Positions 16,638 to 26,906 are shown, numbered from the stretch's first letter. The stretch is DNA of 64,000 nt from Gammaproteobacteria bacterium (GCA_022819855.1 JAJEGN010000007.1:62001-126000), one strand, 5' to 3'. Made by a program: numbers and translations. The notes: generated by a model not told the origin, from the letters alone.

Positions 16638-19472
16638 GTGAGCACGGCGTACCGCCCGGCCGACATCGAATCCCGCCATTACCGCCGCTGGACGGATTCC
16701 GGCTGGTTCGCCCCGTCGGGCGAGGGCGAGCACTTCAGCATCGTCATCCCGCCGCCGAACGTGACCGGAACTCTGCACATGGGGCACGCGTTCCAGGTCA
16801 CGATCATGGACGCACTGACGCGCTATCACCGCATGTGCGGCCGCAACGCGCTCTGGCAACCCGGCACGGACCATGCAGGCATCGCAACGCAGATGGTCGT
16901 CGAACGGCAGATCGATGCCGAGGGCACGACGCGCCAGGCGCTGGGCCGCGAAGCTTTCGTGGACCGGGTCTGGCAATGGAAGGCGACCTCGGGCAACACG
17001 ATCAACACCCAGCTCGCGCGGCTCGGGGCATCGGTGGACTGGTCGCGGGACTGCTTCACGATGGACCCGGCCCTGTCTCGCGCGGTGATCGAGGTGTTCG
17101 TCCGTCTCTACGACGAAGGCGTCATCTACCGCGGCACGCGGCTGACCAACTGGGACCCGAAGCTCCACACGGCGCTCTCCGACCTCGAGGTACTGAGCAC
17201 GGAAGAACGCGGCAAGCTCTGGCGCTTCCGCTACCCGCTCGAAGATGGCGATGGCGCCCTGATCGTCGCGACGACCCGGCCGGAAACGATGCTCGGCGAC
17301 ACGGCCGTGGCCGTTCACCCCGACGACGAAAGGTACCGGCGACTGGTCGGCAAGACCGTTCGCCTGCCGCTCGCGGAACGCTCGATACCGATCATCGCGG
17401 ACAGCTACGTCGATCCCGAGTTCGGCACCGGCTGCGTGAAGATCACGCCGGCGCACGACTTCAACGACTACGAGATGGCGCTGCGCCACGACCTGCCGAT
17501 GATCAACATCTTCGATCGGGACGCGGCGCTCAACGCGAACGTGCCCGAGCGCTATCGGGGCCTTGACCGTTTCGAGGCCCGCGAGCGCGTGCTCGAGGAC
17601 CTCGAGGCGGCGGGGCTGCTCGACGGAACCAGCGAGCACTCGGCCATGATCCCGCGCGGCGACCGCAGCGGCGTGATCGTCGAACCGCTGCTCACCGACC
17701 AGTGGTACGTGCGCGCCGAGACGCTGGCCGGACCCGCGATCGAGGCCGTCGAGCAGGGCCGCGTGCAGTTCGTGCCGGAGAACTGGTCGAAGATCTATTT
17801 CGAATGGATGCGCAACATCCACGACTGGTGCATCTCGCGGCAGTTGTGGTGGGGGCACCGCATCCCCGCCTGGTACGACGACGAAGGCAACATCTATGTC
17901 GCGCGTACGGAAGCCGAAGCGCGCCGCAAGCACGGCCTCGCTGAGGACGTCGCGCTCAGGCAGGACGAAGACGTGCTCGACACCTGGTTCTCCTCGGCGC
18001 TCTGGCCCTTCTCGACGATGGGCTGGCCGGAGAAGACCGACGCGCTGGCGACGTTCTATCCGACGTCCGTGCTCGTCACGGGCTTCGACATCATCTTCTT
18101 CTGGGTCGCCCGCATGATCATGATGGGGCTCAGGTTCATGGGCGACGTCCCCTTCCGGCACGTGTACATCCACCCGCTCGTGCGCGACCAGGAAGGTCAG
18201 AAGATGTCCAAGTCCAAGGGCAACATTCTCGACCCGATCGATCTCGTCGACGGCGTGGACCTCGCGACGCTGCTCGAGAAGCGCACGTCGGGCATGATGC
18301 AGACGCACCTGAAGTCCCGCGTCGAGCGAATCACGCGCGAGGAATTCCCCGACGGCATACGCGCCTACGGGACCGACGCCCTGCGTTACACCTTCGCCTC
18401 ACTCGCGACGATGGGTCAGGACGTGCGCTTCGACCTCGGCCGGATCGAGGGCTACCACCGCTTCTGCAACAAGCTCTGGAATGCCGCGGCCTACGTCTTC
18501 AACCAGCTTCCTGAACCCGCTGACGGCGCAGCCGGGGCCGTTGAGGCGCCGGAATCGGCCGATTCGAACAGTCCGGCCGCGCGCGCGCAGGAATCCGCCG
18601 ACGGCGACCGTCGGCCTACGGTCGCCGACCGCTGGATCCTCTCGCGCCTCAACCGCACGGTCGAGGAAGTCCACAAGGCCTACGCGGCCTACCGGCTCGA
18701 CCTCATGGCGCAGGCGCTCTACGACTTCACCTGGCACGAGTTCTGCGACTGGTACGTGGAACTCACGAAACCCGTTCTGACCGGCGAGGACGCAGACGCT
18801 GCCGAGCAGCGCGCGGCGCGCGCCACGCTCGCCGCGGTGCTTGGCGGGCTCTGCAAGCTACTGCACCCGTTGATCCCGTTCATCACCGAAGAGATCTGGC
18901 TCGGGCTTTGCGCGAAAACCGGCATCGAGAGCGATACCGTCATGCTCGAACGGATGCCCGACGCAGAAAGCTACGCGGCTGACGCCGACGCCGAGGCCGA
19001 GCTAGGCTGGATTCAGGAATTCATCGTCGGCGTGCGCCAGATCCGTGGAGAAATGAACATCGGCAGGGCCCAAACGCTGCCGGTCAAGCTCGCGGGCGCC
19101 GCCGCGGAGGATCGACGGCGGCTCAAGGCGCACGAAGCGTATCTCGCGCGGTTGGCCGGGATCGGCAGCGTCGGGTTCGTGGATGCCGACGAGGACGTCC
19201 CCGGATCCGCAACGGCGCTGCTCGGCGAGATGCGCATCCTCGTTCCGCTCGCAGGCCTGATCGATGTCGGCCAGGAACGCGAACGGCTCGGCAAGCAACT
19301 CGACCGGGTCCGCGCCGACCTCGACAAGGCCCGGCGCAAGCTCGCAAACGACAACTTCGTCAACAATGCGCCAGCCGAAATCGTTGCGAAGGAACGCGGC
19401 CGAGTCGAGGAATTCGGAACGCGCGCGAAGCAGCTCGAGCAGCAGCTCCACCGCCTTGCGGACTTGTCCTGA
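16638..19472 (+). CDS. valS: Valine--tRNA ligase
   Basis: The start chosen is GTG 16638, with GGAGG 7 bases upstream, giving 944 residues. An earlier in-frame ATG at 16329 lies within holC. Class I features are [14 protein letters not shown] (HIGH variant) and [10 protein letters not shown] (KMSKS). A CP1 editing domain lies between them ([17 protein letters not shown]), and the C-terminal valyl coiled-coil arm starts around [19 protein letters not shown]. An unusual Ala/Glu/Asp-rich insertion of about 35 residues (near 625-660) precedes the anticodon-binding domain ([14 protein letters not shown]). The enzyme charges tRNA-Val in the cytoplasm. Confidence 0.97.
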   Translation: MSTAYRPADIESRHYRRWTDSGWFAPSGEGEHFSIVIPPPNVTGTLHMGHAFQVTIMDALTRYHRMCGRNALWQPGTDHAGIATQMVVERQIDAEGTTRQALGREAFVDRVWQWKATSGNTINTQLARLGASVDWSRDCFTMDPALSRAVIEVFVRLYDEGVIYRGTRLTNWDPKLHTALSDLEVLSTEERGKLWRFRYPLEDGDGALIVATTRPETMLGDTAVAVHPDDERYRRLVGKTVRLPLAERSIPIIADSYVDPEFGTGCVKITPAHDFNDYEMALRHDLPMINIFDRDAALNANVPERYRGLDRFEARERVLEDLEAAGLLDGTSEHSAMIPRGDRSGVIVEPLLTDQWYVRAETLAGPAIEAVEQGRVQFVPENWSKIYFEWMRNIHDWCISRQLWWGHRIPAWYDDEGNIYVARTEAEARRKHGLAEDVALRQDEDVLDTWFSSALWPFSTMGWPEKTDALATFYPTSVLVTGFDIIFFWVARMIMMGLRFMGDVPFRHVYIHPLVRDQEGQKMSKSKGNILDPIDLVDGVDLATLLEKRTSGMMQTHLKSRVERITREEFPDGIRAYGTDALRYTFASLATMGQDVRFDLGRIEGYHRFCNKLWNAAAYVFNQLPEPADGAAGAVEAPESADSNSPAARAQESADGDRRPTVADRWILSRLNRTVEEVHKAYAAYRLDLMAQALYDFTWHEFCDWYVELTKPVLTGEDADAAEQRAARATLAAVLGGLCKLLHPLIPFITEEIWLGLCAKTGIESDTVMLERMPDAESYAADADAEAELGWIQEFIVGVRQIRGEMNIGRAQTLPVKLAGAAAEDRRRLKAHEAYLARLAGIGSVGFVDADEDVPGSATALLGEMRILVPLAGLIDVGQERERLGKQLDRVRADLDKARRKLANDNFVNNAPAEIVAKERGRVEEFGTRAKQLEQQLHRLADLS

Positions 19473-19570
19473 AGCAACCCGCACGCCTTCGCTGCTTCGG
19501 CCGCACGCCGCTCGTTCGACCCTGATCTCGCCGCGCCATCCATCGCGCCGTCAATCTGCTGCAAACGCAA

Positions 19571-19680
19571 GGGGAGGTGCACCGCCGGCCGCTTGAGACC
19601 CTCGCGCGCAGGGATGCACGCGCGGAGCGTACATGGACGTATTTACCGCGTGTCTCAAGCGGCCGGCGGTGCGCCTCCCC
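19571..19680. repeat. 110-bp imperfect palindrome between valS and rimI
   Basis: Arms 19571-19599 and 19652-19680 are 29 bases each and complementary at 28 positions (left arm begins GGGGAGGTGCACCGCCGG). The 52-base centre contains a second hairpin with CGCGCG arms. The element sits between the 3' ends of two convergent genes. It lacks T-runs, so it is either a GC-rich bidirectional terminator or a small mobile palindrome (MITE/REP class). No second copy was noticed in this window. Confidence 0.7.
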
Positions 19681-19727
19681 GCAACACCGAGCCAATGCGA
19701 TCGCGTACGTCAGTCAGCGAAACAAAC

Positions 19728-20189
19728 TCACAAGGCTGCCGCGAGCACGACGGCATCCTCACGTCCCTGCGGCGCCTGGTAGTAGGCAGGACGAACGCCA
19801 ATCTGCGTAAAACCCGCCGATTCGTAGAGCGCGAGAGCCGCCTTGTTCGACGGCCGGACCTCGAGATAGACCCGTTCGGCGTCGGACGCTTCCGACCTGG
19901 CAAGCAGGGCGTTCAGCAACATCCGTCCGTAGCCCATTTGCTGCGACGCGGGATGCACGCAGAGGTTGAGAATGTGCGCCTCGGCGGCGGCGATCGAAAT
20001 GATGCCGTAGCCCGTAACGACGCCGCCGACTTCGAGCACCACACTGTGGTAGCCGGCGAGCAGGCAATCGCGGAATACCGCCAGACTCCAGGGGTAGTTG
20101 TACGCCGCCTTCTCGACGGAGGCCACCGCCTTGAGGTGGGCCGGCATCATCGTACGAATCTCCGTGAGGGGAGAGACTGCCGCGTTCAT
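19728..20189 (-). CDS. rimI: Ribosomal protein S18-alanine N-acetyltransferase (GNAT)
   Basis: The 153-residue GNAT enzyme has the AcCoA-binding loop in QQMGYGRMLLNALL and the RimI sequences AAYNYPWSLAVFRDCL, ILNLCVHPASQ, VYLEVRPSNKAALALYESAGF and GVRPAYY. RimI acetylates the N-terminal alanine of ribosomal protein S18. It overlaps the upstream UDG gene by four bases (ATGA), and the rimI-UDG-pssA operon implies co-expression only. Confidence 0.92.
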   Translation of the reverse strand: MNAAVSPLTEIRTMMPAHLKAVASVEKAAYNYPWSLAVFRDCLLAGYHSVVLEVGGVVTGYGIISIAAAEAHILNLCVHPASQQMGYGRMLLNALLARSEASDAERVYLEVRPSNKAALALYESAGFTQIGVRPAYYQAPQGREDAVVLAAAL

Positions 20190-20935
20190 TCAACCTGACT
20201 GACTATGTCCCTGACTACGCACAGGTCCTGCCAGGACTTGCTCTTGGCCAACGGACTGCGCAACAGGTACGCCGGATGGTAGCTCACCACCAGGGGTATG
20301 CCCGCCGCTCCGTACTGACGCACCTGCCCCCTGAGCCTACCGATGGGCACATCCGTCTGCAATAACCACTGGGCGGCGATCCGGCCAAGCGCCAGAATCG
20401 CCTTCGGTTCGATCAGCTCGATCTGCCGGTCCAGATACGGCGTGCAAGTCGCCTGTTCGGACGGTTGCGGGTCCCGATTGTTCGGCGGGCGGCACTTGAG
20501 AATGTTCGCGATATAGACCTCTTCGCGCGCGAAACCGATGGCCGTCAGCATGGCGTTCAGCAGTTGCCCGGCCCGGCCGACGAACGGTTCGCCCTGCCGG
20601 TCCTCTTCGGCCCCGGGAGCTTCTCCGATGATCATGAGATCGGCGTCACGCCGGCCGACGCCAAAGACCGTCTGCGTGCGGCCCCGGTGCAGGCCGCAGC
20701 GCGTGCAGTCGCGCACGGCGAGTGCGAGCTGCTCCCAGTCAAGGCCGTCTGGCGGCGCAGCTTCGACGCCGCGACTCGCGGCAGGCGCCTCCTGAGCGGC
20801 AGCCAGCTTCGCTTCATTGCCCGTCGACGCTTCCCGCTCGGCCTCAACCGGGAGCGGCCGAGCCGGATCGTTGGCTCTGAGCCGCCAGACGGGAATCCCC
20901 ATCTCGGCCAGGTAACGCTGCTGCAACGCGCTCAC
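20186..20935 (-). CDS. Uracil-DNA glycosylase, iron-sulfur family (type 4/5-like)
   Basis: The 249-residue protein starts with GTG, overlapping the pssA stop (GTGA). Four cysteines that would bind a [4Fe-4S] cluster are visible: C77 and C80 (CTRCGLH), C148 (NILKCRPP) and C164 (QATCTPYL). The catalytic motifs are [20 protein letters not shown] and [11 protein letters not shown]. The N-terminal 65 residues form an Ala/Glu-rich linker outside the catalytic domain. The enzyme removes uracil produced by cytosine deamination, starting base-excision repair. Some annotations call such proteins DNA polymerase-related. Confidence 0.92.
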   Translation of the reverse strand: MSALQQRYLAEMGIPVWRLRANDPARPLPVEAEREASTGNEAKLAAAQEAPAASRGVEAAPPDGLDWEQLALAVRDCTRCGLHRGRTQTVFGVGRRDADLMIIGEAPGAEEDRQGEPFVGRAGQLLNAMLTAIGFAREEVYIANILKCRPPNNRDPQPSEQATCTPYLDRQIELIEPKAILALGRIAAQWLLQTDVPIGRLRGQVRQYGAAGIPLVVSYHPAYLLRSPLAKSKSWQDLCVVRDIVSQVE

Positions 20936-21744
20936 GCCTTGCCCCTTTCCCGGCTATCCCGGCGCTTCCGTTGCCGGCGCCAGATCCAGTCCGCGGGACC
21001 GAAGCAGGCATAGCCCATGAAGAGCACAAAGACGACCAGCGGCGGCTCGATCGAGATCACGATGATCACGAGCGGAATCAGCAGGAGCTGGGCGAACCTC
21101 AGGCGCCCTGTCAGGTTGACGTCCTTGAAGCTCGGGTAACGGAACCGCGACATCATGAGCAGTCCCGCCACGGCGGTGATGGTCACGCCGGCCACGAGCG
21201 CCGTGAGCCCCTCGATCCCGTAGTCGGTGGCGATCCAGACGGTGGAGGCCACGGCAGCGGCAGCCGGCGGGCTCGCAAGACCCTGGAAGTAGCGCTTGTC
21301 CTGCGTCGCCGAGTTCGTGTTGAACCGGGCGAGTCGGAATGCCGCGGCCGCGGCGTAGAGAAACGCCGCCAACCAACCGACGCGCCCCCAGATCGCTCCG
21401 TATTCGGCGAGCCTCTCGACCCCCCACTGGTAGGTCACGATCGCCGGCGCAAGTCCGAAGGACACCATGTCCGCGAGACTGTCGAACTCCTTGCCGAACT
21501 CGCTCTCCGTGCTGGTCATGCGGGCAACGCGGCCGTCGGTGCCGTCGAGGAACATCGCAATGAACACCGCCCACGCGGCAGCTTCGAAGTTCCCGTCGAT
21601 CGCCGCGACAATCGAATAGAAACCGGCGAACAGTCCGCCCGTCGTCAGCAGATTGGGCAGCAGGTAAATGCCCTTGCGGCGCGTTCCACGTGGTGTGCTG
21701 GCCAACTGGGATACCCGGAAACTTCGACTTTGACCGGCGCCCAT
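20932..21744 (-). CDS. pssA: CDP-diacylglycerol--serine O-phosphatidyltransferase
   Basis: The start chosen is ATG 21744, giving 270 residues, the family size. Longer in-frame starts add an Arg/Ser-rich leader. The CDP-alcohol phosphotransferase motif is LDGTDGRVARMTSTESEFG then KEFDSLADMVSFG, with all three aspartates and the D-G-x-x-A-R core present. About seven transmembrane helices follow, and a basic tail (RRQRKRRDSRERGK) ends the protein. The enzyme makes phosphatidylserine, the precursor of phosphatidylethanolamine, in the inner membrane. Confidence 0.93.
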   Translation of the reverse strand: MGAGQSRSFRVSQLASTPRGTRRKGIYLLPNLLTTGGLFAGFYSIVAAIDGNFEAAAWAVFIAMFLDGTDGRVARMTSTESEFGKEFDSLADMVSFGLAPAIVTYQWGVERLAEYGAIWGRVGWLAAFLYAAAAAFRLARFNTNSATQDKRYFQGLASPPAAAAVASTVWIATDYGIEGLTALVAGVTITAVAGLLMMSRFRYPSFKDVNLTGRLRFAQLLLIPLVIIVISIEPPLVVFVLFMGYACFGPADWIWRRQRKRRDSRERGKA

Positions 21745-21918
21745 GCTGCGCCAATCGGAGCGCGGGCGCAACGCCGACCGGTGCGCACAGGTCTTGACCC
21801 GCCGGCACGCCGACGCTGAAGAAACGGTCGTCGTCCGAACAATTTTCAGCGAAAGGCCGCTCGCGCGGACTTGCCGACGCACTGCGGCTAGAATTGCGTC
21901 CCGGAGTCACCTCGGGGC

Positions 21919-23628
21919 ATGGCCATGTATCTGTCGCAGCTACCGCTGACGACCTTCAAGGAAACGCCGGCCGACGCGGAAACCGTCAGCCACCAACTCA
22001 TGCTGCGCGCCGGCCTGATCCGCCGCCTGGCATCCGGGCTCTACAACTGGATGCCGCTCGGGATGCGCGTGCTGCACAGGGTCCAGGCGATCGTCCGGGA
22101 GGAGATGGACCGCGCCGGTGCTCTCGAAGTCGTCATGCCGGGCGTGCAGCCGGCCGAACTATGGCGCGAATCCGGGCGTTGGGAGGACTACGGCCCCGAG
22201 CTCCTGCGCATGAAGGACCGCCACGAGCGCGACTTCTGCCTCGGCCCGACGCACGAGGAAGTCATCACGGACATCGCGCGCCACGAGCTCAAGAGCCACC
22301 GCCAACTGCCGGTCAACTACTACCAGATCCAGACCAAGTTCCGCGACGAGATCAGGCCGCGCTTCGGCGTCATGCGCGCACGCGAATTCATCATGAAGGA
22401 CGCGTATTCCTTCCATCTCGACGAGCAGTCGCTGCTCGAGGGCTACCAGCTGATGCGCGACGCCTACCGGCGGATCTTCGACCGCCTGGGACTGGAGTAC
22501 CGGATCGTGCAGGCGGACAGCGGAGCCATCGGCGGCAGCCGCTCGGAAGAGTTCCTGGTGCTGGCCTCGACCGGCGAGGATGCCATCGCCTGGTGCGACA
22601 CCGACGGCTTCGCCGCCAACGTCGAGGTCGTATCGATCCCGACATCCGGGAACGGCGCGCCGGCGCCGTCCGAGGAGCGCAAGCTCGTCGCGACACCTGG
22701 CGTGGGAACGATCGCGGAACTTGCGGACTTTCTCGGCATCGGCGCCGACCGTTGTCTCAAGACGCTGCTCGTGAAGGGCTCCGATACACCGGCCGTCGCG
22801 CTGCTGCTGCGCGGCGACCACGAACTCAACGCAATCAAGGCGCAGAAGCTCGCAGGCGTTGCCGCGCCGCTCACGATGTTGCGAGGCGCCGAAGTCGAGG
22901 CCGCGACCGGTTGCGAACCGGGCTTCCTGGGGCCGGTTGAACTGCCTGTGCCGATCTACGTGGATCAAGCCGCCGCGGAACTCGCGGACTTCGTCTGCGG
23001 CGCCAACCAGCCGGACCATCACTACAGCGGCGTCAATTGGGGGCGCGACGTCGATCTGCCGGCCGTGGCGGACCTGCGCATTGCCCGGGCCGGAGATCCG
23101 AGCCCACTCGGCGGCGGACCGTTGTCGGTCGCGGGAGGCATCGAGGTCGGACACATCTTTCAGCTCGGCACGAAGTACAGCGAGACGATGGACGCAAGCG
23201 TGCTCGATGCAGACGGCGCCAAACGCGCGATGCACATGGGCTGCTACGGCATCGGCGTAACGCGCGTCGTCGCCGCGGCGATCGAGCAGAACCATGACGA
23301 GCGCGGCATCATCTGGCCCGCGGCGATCGCGCCGTTTCAGGTGATCGTCGTGCCCATCAATGCGGACAAATCCGAACCGGTGCGCCAAACGACTGCGGCG
23401 CTGCATGACAGCCTGACGGAAGCCGGCTTCGAGGTCCTGGTCGACGACCGGCCGCAGCGTCCGGGATTCAAGTTCGCCGATGCCGACCTGATCGGCATAC
23501 CGCACCGCGTAGTGATCGCCGAGCGCGGACTGAACGCGGGACAGGTCGAATACAAGGGGCGGCGCGAGGGCGAGGTGACTCTCCTGCCGGTCGAATCGAT
23601 CGTCGAATTCCTGGGGGCGCGCGCCTGA
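21919..23628 (+). CDS. proS: Proline--tRNA ligase
   Basis: The 569-residue class II synthetase of the bacterial long type has the YbaK-like editing insertion at about residues 230-390. Motif 2 shows [23 protein letters not shown], with GGSRSEEF before the insertion and [20 protein letters not shown] after it. The anticodon-binding domain ends in VEFLGARA. The start is ATG 21919 or 21925, both preceded by GGAG. It charges tRNA-Pro and clears Ala-tRNA-Pro through the editing domain. Confidence 0.97.
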   Translation: MAMYLSQLPLTTFKETPADAETVSHQLMLRAGLIRRLASGLYNWMPLGMRVLHRVQAIVREEMDRAGALEVVMPGVQPAELWRESGRWEDYGPELLRMKDRHERDFCLGPTHEEVITDIARHELKSHRQLPVNYYQIQTKFRDEIRPRFGVMRAREFIMKDAYSFHLDEQSLLEGYQLMRDAYRRIFDRLGLEYRIVQADSGAIGGSRSEEFLVLASTGEDAIAWCDTDGFAANVEVVSIPTSGNGAPAPSEERKLVATPGVGTIAELADFLGIGADRCLKTLLVKGSDTPAVALLLRGDHELNAIKAQKLAGVAAPLTMLRGAEVEAATGCEPGFLGPVELPVPIYVDQAAAELADFVCGANQPDHHYSGVNWGRDVDLPAVADLRIARAGDPSPLGGGPLSVAGGIEVGHIFQLGTKYSETMDASVLDADGAKRAMHMGCYGIGVTRVVAAAIEQNHDERGIIWPAAIAPFQVIVVPINADKSEPVRQTTAALHDSLTEAGFEVLVDDRPQRPGFKFADADLIGIPHRVVIAERGLNAGQVEYKGRREGEVTLLPVESIVEFLGARA

Positions 23629-23658
23629 AGAGCTGCGGGGAACCAGCGTCTGAAGCTC

Positions 23659-23937
23659 CTAGCGCACTCTGAAACCCTCGCCCGGCGAGCCGGACCACTC
23701 TTCCACGCGTACAGCCGTGACGCGCGCGGCCGGCGGCCCCTCCCAAAGCCAGGCGCAAAGCGCCGTGACAGATGCTTCCGCGCCATTCATGACGACTTCA
23801 ACCGTTCCGTCGGACAGGTTTCTGGCCCAGCCCCGAATGCCGAGCCCTCGGGCGCGTTCGGCCGTCCGCGCACGGTAGAACACGCCCTGCACACGGCCGG
23901 AGACGATACAGCGAACCGTCGTCGCCAGGTCAGTCAC
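23659..23937 (-). CDS. acyP: Acylphosphatase
   Basis: The start chosen is GTG 23937, which gives 92 residues, the exact family size. The acylphosphatase signature is VSGRVQGVFYRARTAERA, with the catalytic Arg in GRVQGVFYR, and GIRGWARNLSDGTVEVVMNG with the catalytic Asn. It hydrolyses acyl phosphates such as carbamoyl phosphate and 1,3-bisphosphoglycerate. It overlaps the upstream DUF4398 gene by eight bases, so it is probably translationally coupled. Confidence 0.93.
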   Translation of the reverse strand: MTDLATTVRCIVSGRVQGVFYRARTAERARGLGIRGWARNLSDGTVEVVMNGAEASVTALCAWLWEGPPAARVTAVRVEEWSGSPGEGFRVR

Positions 23938-24241
23938 CGGTGGAGGCTTGCGCCGTCGCCAATGCCTCCACGGCACGATTCTTCGCGCGAACGGCGTTGG
24001 CGCGCGCAGGACCGTAGGCCTCCTCACGCAACTGCTGCTCGGCCTCGGCCAGGAAGCGCTGAGCTTCACCGAGCACGGCCGGCGCGAGCGCCGCCGCGTC
24101 GGCCTGTTCAGCCGCCGTGATGGCTTGCCGGGCATCGCTCATCTCCTGGACCGGAGGCGATGTCACACAGCCCGCAAGCATGACGCAAGCAAGCAGTCCC
24201 ATGGGGACCAGGCTGCCTGCGGTTCGTGAGGACCGGGACAT
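23930..24241 (-). CDS. DUF4398-domain lipoprotein
   Basis: The start chosen is ATG 24241, giving 103 residues with a lipoprotein signal (MGLLACVMLAGCVTSPP). The mature part is an Ala/Glu-rich helical coiled region (DARQAITAAEQADAAALAP, ARANAVRAKNRAVEALATA) typical of DUF4398. The family is an outer-membrane or periplasmic lipoprotein in many Gammaproteobacteria, often near OmpA-like proteins, and its function is not established. No OmpA gene follows here. Confidence 0.82.
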   Translation of the reverse strand: MSRSSRTAGSLVPMGLLACVMLAGCVTSPPVQEMSDARQAITAAEQADAAALAPAVLGEAQRFLAEAEQQLREEAYGPARANAVRAKNRAVEALATAQASTGD

Positions 24242-24428
24242 CTTTGTTGTTTTCAATGACTTGACACCGACAATCCGGAGAAAAAAGTAGCAGGGAGGTC
24301 TCCGCAGCGTCAAGCGCGATGCCCGCACGCAAGGCCACGGCCCATGCCGACCGTCGCGCGTTGCCGCCCCCGTTGTCGTGACACCGGCTATCTCGCAGGA
24401 ACGCCTGCGGCAGCCTTCCCGCGCGGAC

Positions 24429-24434
24429 TATACT
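24429..24434 (+). promoter_or_regulatory. Possible -10 hexamer for arsC
   Basis: TATACT lies 67 bases before the arsC ATG in a divergent spacer, but no good -35 box is present 16-18 bases upstream (TGCGGC at best). The remainder of the 24242-24501 spacer has no other feature I can support. Confidence 0.25.
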
Positions 24435-24501
24435 CTGCACTGCAGCCGCCCGCCCGCGGGCGCGACTCACGAGTCCAGTTCCAGCAACAGGCACGTTCGC
24501 G

Positions 24502-24849
24502 ATGAAACCGAAGCTCTACCACAACCCTCGCTGCTCCAAGTCCAGGCAGGCCCTCGCGCTGATTCGGGAGCACGGCATCGATGTCGACGTCGTCGAATAC
24601 ATGAAATCGCCGCTGCCCAGGGCCCAGATGCAGGAACTGCTGCGCAAGCTCGGATTCGGGCCGCGAGACCTCATCCGCAAGTTCGAAGCGGAGTTCAAAT
24701 CGGCCGGAGTAACCGACGAAACTTCCGAAGACGAATTGCTCGATCTCATGCTCGCGCACCCGAAAATCATCCAGCGGCCCGTCATCGAGGTCGGTGAGCA
24801 GGCCCTTGTCGGCCGTCCACCGGAGCGGATCCTGGAACTTCTCCTGTAG
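24502..24849 (+). CDS. ArsC/YfgD-family thioredoxin-fold reductase
   Basis: The 115-residue protein has the active-site Cys11 in YHNPRCSKSRQAL, the ArsC catalytic motif, and the closing motif HPKIIQRPVIEVGEQALVGRP. The family contains the glutaredoxin-dependent arsenate reductase ArsC and YfgD-type proteins of uncertain function, and the absence of other ars genes makes true arsenate reduction uncertain. Its last 68 bases overlap antisense to the end of hda, an unusual convergent arrangement. Confidence 0.85.
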   Translation: MKPKLYHNPRCSKSRQALALIREHGIDVDVVEYMKSPLPRAQMQELLRKLGFGPRDLIRKFEAEFKSAGVTDETSEDELLDLMLAHPKIIQRPVIEVGEQALVGRPPERILELLL

Positions 24850-25558
24850 ACGCGGATTCACGGGTCGCCTCGGACTCGAGCGCCTTGCGAACAAACGGAA
24901 CGGTCAGTCGACGCTGCTCGACGAGCGACGCGCGATCGAGGCGGTCGAGCCACCGGCACAATTCTCCAACTTCACGCTCGACGCGCGTGAGCAGGTAGCG
25001 TGCCGTCGCCTCGTCGAGTTCGAGGCCGCGGCCGCGAGCGTGCTCCTCTAGCGCCTGCCGCTGACCGTCGTCGCTGAGCGGATTGAGACGGTAGACCGTT
25101 GCGGCCGCGGCCCGCGAGGCGAGATCGGCGAGCGCGAATCCCGCGCCTGACGGCGCCGTGTCAGCGGCAAGCAGCAGGGGGCGGCCACTGGACTGCATCC
25201 CGTCAAGCACGGCGAACAGCCGCTCCTCCCATGCCGGCCGGCCGGCGACAGCGTCGATCTGATCGAGCGCGAGCAGCCCGACGCTATCGAGATCGAGGAG
25301 ACAATCGGGATCGAGTTCATCACCCGCATCGAGCGGCAGGTACATCGCGCGCGTTCCGGCCCGGTCCGCGGCCCGGCAGGTGGCCTGCAGCAGATGCGAC
25401 TTGCCGCGGCCCCGCGCGCCACAGATCCAGACGACCTCACTGCGCTCACCGCGCGCCACGGCCTCCAGGTGCCTGACGAGCGTCTCGTTGCTATCGGCGA
25501 CGAAGGTCTCGAACGAAGCGGACCGATCGAGCTTGAGCGGAAGCGGCAACTGTCCCAA
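24782..25558 (-). CDS. hda: DnaA regulatory inactivator Hda
   Basis: The start is TTG 25558, giving 258 residues. QLPLPL at residues 3-8 is the beta-clamp-binding motif expected at the Hda N-terminus. The AAA+ fold follows (WICGARGRGKSHLLQA as Walker A, LLDLDSVGLLALDQID as Walker B, and ATVYRLNPLSDDGQRQALEEH). Hda with the clamp stimulates ATP hydrolysis by DnaA after initiation, preventing re-replication. The C-terminal tail of about 25 residues extends past the usual end and overlaps arsC antisense. Hda-DUF2066-purM is a conserved gammaproteobacterial neighbourhood. Confidence 0.92.
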   Translation of the reverse strand: MGQLPLPLKLDRSASFETFVADSNETLVRHLEAVARGERSEVVWICGARGRGKSHLLQATCRAADRAGTRAMYLPLDAGDELDPDCLLDLDSVGLLALDQIDAVAGRPAWEERLFAVLDGMQSSGRPLLLAADTAPSGAGFALADLASRAAAATVYRLNPLSDDGQRQALEEHARGRGLELDEATARYLLTRVEREVGELCRWLDRLDRASLVEQRRLTVPFVRKALESEATRESASTGEVPGSAPVDGRQGPAHRPR

Positions 25559-25687
25559 AGCGTCAGGTTCCTCTGCCCCAAAACGCAGCGGAATAGTGCC
25601 GTTCGTCCAGCAGCAACGCGACCGGCACCGTCAGCATTCGACGGCAAGTACCGAGTACGACCCTGGCCATCGCCGATCGGTTTCGAT

Positions 25688-26863
25688 TCACGGCCCGGCC
25701 CCCGGCCGGGCAAGCCGATAGGTCAGGCTGTCCGGCTGCGCCGGCGCCGGCAGTTCTCCCGGCAACGGCAGCGCACCTGGATCGGATCCGCCAGCCGAAC
25801 CCGTATCTCCGTCGTCACCGGCACCGACCGGCAAAAGCACGCCGTCGAGCGCGAGCACGCGGCGCAGCACATCCTCCTCGCTGCGCGTCGTGAGCCTGAC
25901 GTCGAGCACCCTGCCGCCCAAGGCCTCCACTTCGACACCGTCGAGCACACTGAGCGCTTCGAGATAGGTCATGACCTCGCCGTAGTCCGCCAGGCTCGCG
26001 ATATCGAGCACCGTCAACGGGAAGGAGCGCAGCCCCCCGGCCATGCTGAACTCCGCTGCAAAGTCGTTCGCGAGCCAGTCGAGTCCATCGCGGAGGTTGC
26101 GGCTCGTGACGACGCGCGTGGACTCTTCGTGCACGAGCGTCGAGCGAACATCGTAGCCAGGTTCACCGACGCTGACACGGACGGCGAGGTGAGCTTCGAC
26201 CGGATAGCGGCCGGAGGCGCGCGCGATGCGCTCGTCGAATCCTCCCCAGACGTCGACGAAGCTTAGGGATTCGGCGTCCAGGCGGTCCATCGACGGCAGG
26301 GTGATGGGCAATCCCCGCTCGTCGGCGGCCAGGCGAAGCTCCTCCGCCACGGCCTGCAGCAACTCGAGCATCTCGGGGCTCGTGCGCTCATCGGGCAGTG
26401 TGGCCGGATCGGCGAGACGGGTCGACAGGATCGCCCGCTCGCCCCAACCGCTGTCGACGGCCACCCAAAGCAGGGTCATGGGCCGTTCGGCGCCCCAGAC
26501 CGGCCAGCCCTGAGTTTCCAGCCACTGATCCACCCGGCTGGGAATGAACTCGACGCGCACGCGCTCCCGATCGAGCGGGTTGTAGGACCTCATGTGGGTC
26601 TCGGCCGACTCGATCAGAGGCAGCAGATCCGGATGGAATCGGGCGTCGAGCCTGCCCGTGACGCGCGTGAGCAACTGGCTCATGCCGAGCCGGATCGCTG
26701 CCGCGCGGCGGTCGATCGCTTCCGGAGCGGGCGTTACCGTGACCGCGTAGAGCTCCGGAAAGACGGCGGCGCGAGACGGCAGCGCGCCGAGCACGCTGCA
26801 CGCGGCGAGCAACGCCAGCGTCCGGAGACTCAGCCCGCGGACCTCCAAGCCTCGCCGCACCAT
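25688..26863 (-). CDS. DUF2066 domain-containing exported protein
   Basis: The start chosen is ATG 26863, giving 391 residues with a signal peptide (LRTLALLAACSVLGALPSRA). A longer ATG at 26959 would sit upstream of the candidate promoter and overlap the purM 5' end. The family shows LTRVTGRLDARFHPDLLPL and NPLDRERVRVEFIPSRVDQW. DUF2066 proteins are adjacent to hda and purM in many Gammaproteobacteria, and their role is unknown. The C-terminal 60 residues are Gly/Pro/Asp-rich and probably disordered. Confidence 0.85.
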   Translation of the reverse strand: MVRRGLEVRGLSLRTLALLAACSVLGALPSRAAVFPELYAVTVTPAPEAIDRRAAAIRLGMSQLLTRVTGRLDARFHPDLLPLIESAETHMRSYNPLDRERVRVEFIPSRVDQWLETQGWPVWGAERPMTLLWVAVDSGWGERAILSTRLADPATLPDERTSPEMLELLQAVAEELRLAADERGLPITLPSMDRLDAESLSFVDVWGGFDERIARASGRYPVEAHLAVRVSVGEPGYDVRSTLVHEESTRVVTSRNLRDGLDWLANDFAAEFSMAGGLRSFPLTVLDIASLADYGEVMTYLEALSVLDGVEVEALGGRVLDVRLTTRSEEDVLRRVLALDGVLLPVGAGDDGDTGSAGGSDPGALPLPGELPAPAQPDSLTYRLARPGAGP

Positions 26864-26900
26864 CCGATTGAACCATGTCCCTGTATCAGCGCCGTCGATT

Positions 26901-26906
26901 ATTATA
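26901..26906 (-). promoter_or_regulatory. -10 hexamer for the DUF2066 gene
   Basis: A perfect TATAAT lies on the minus strand, placing transcription start near 26894 and about 30 bases of leader before the chosen ATG at 26863. The -35 region is GC-rich and unconvincing. It supports the shorter DUF2066 start. Confidence 0.4.

Noticed and set aside
22159..23505. 448-codon antisense frame within proS
   Set aside because: Mirror frame of a certain proline-tRNA ligase gene.
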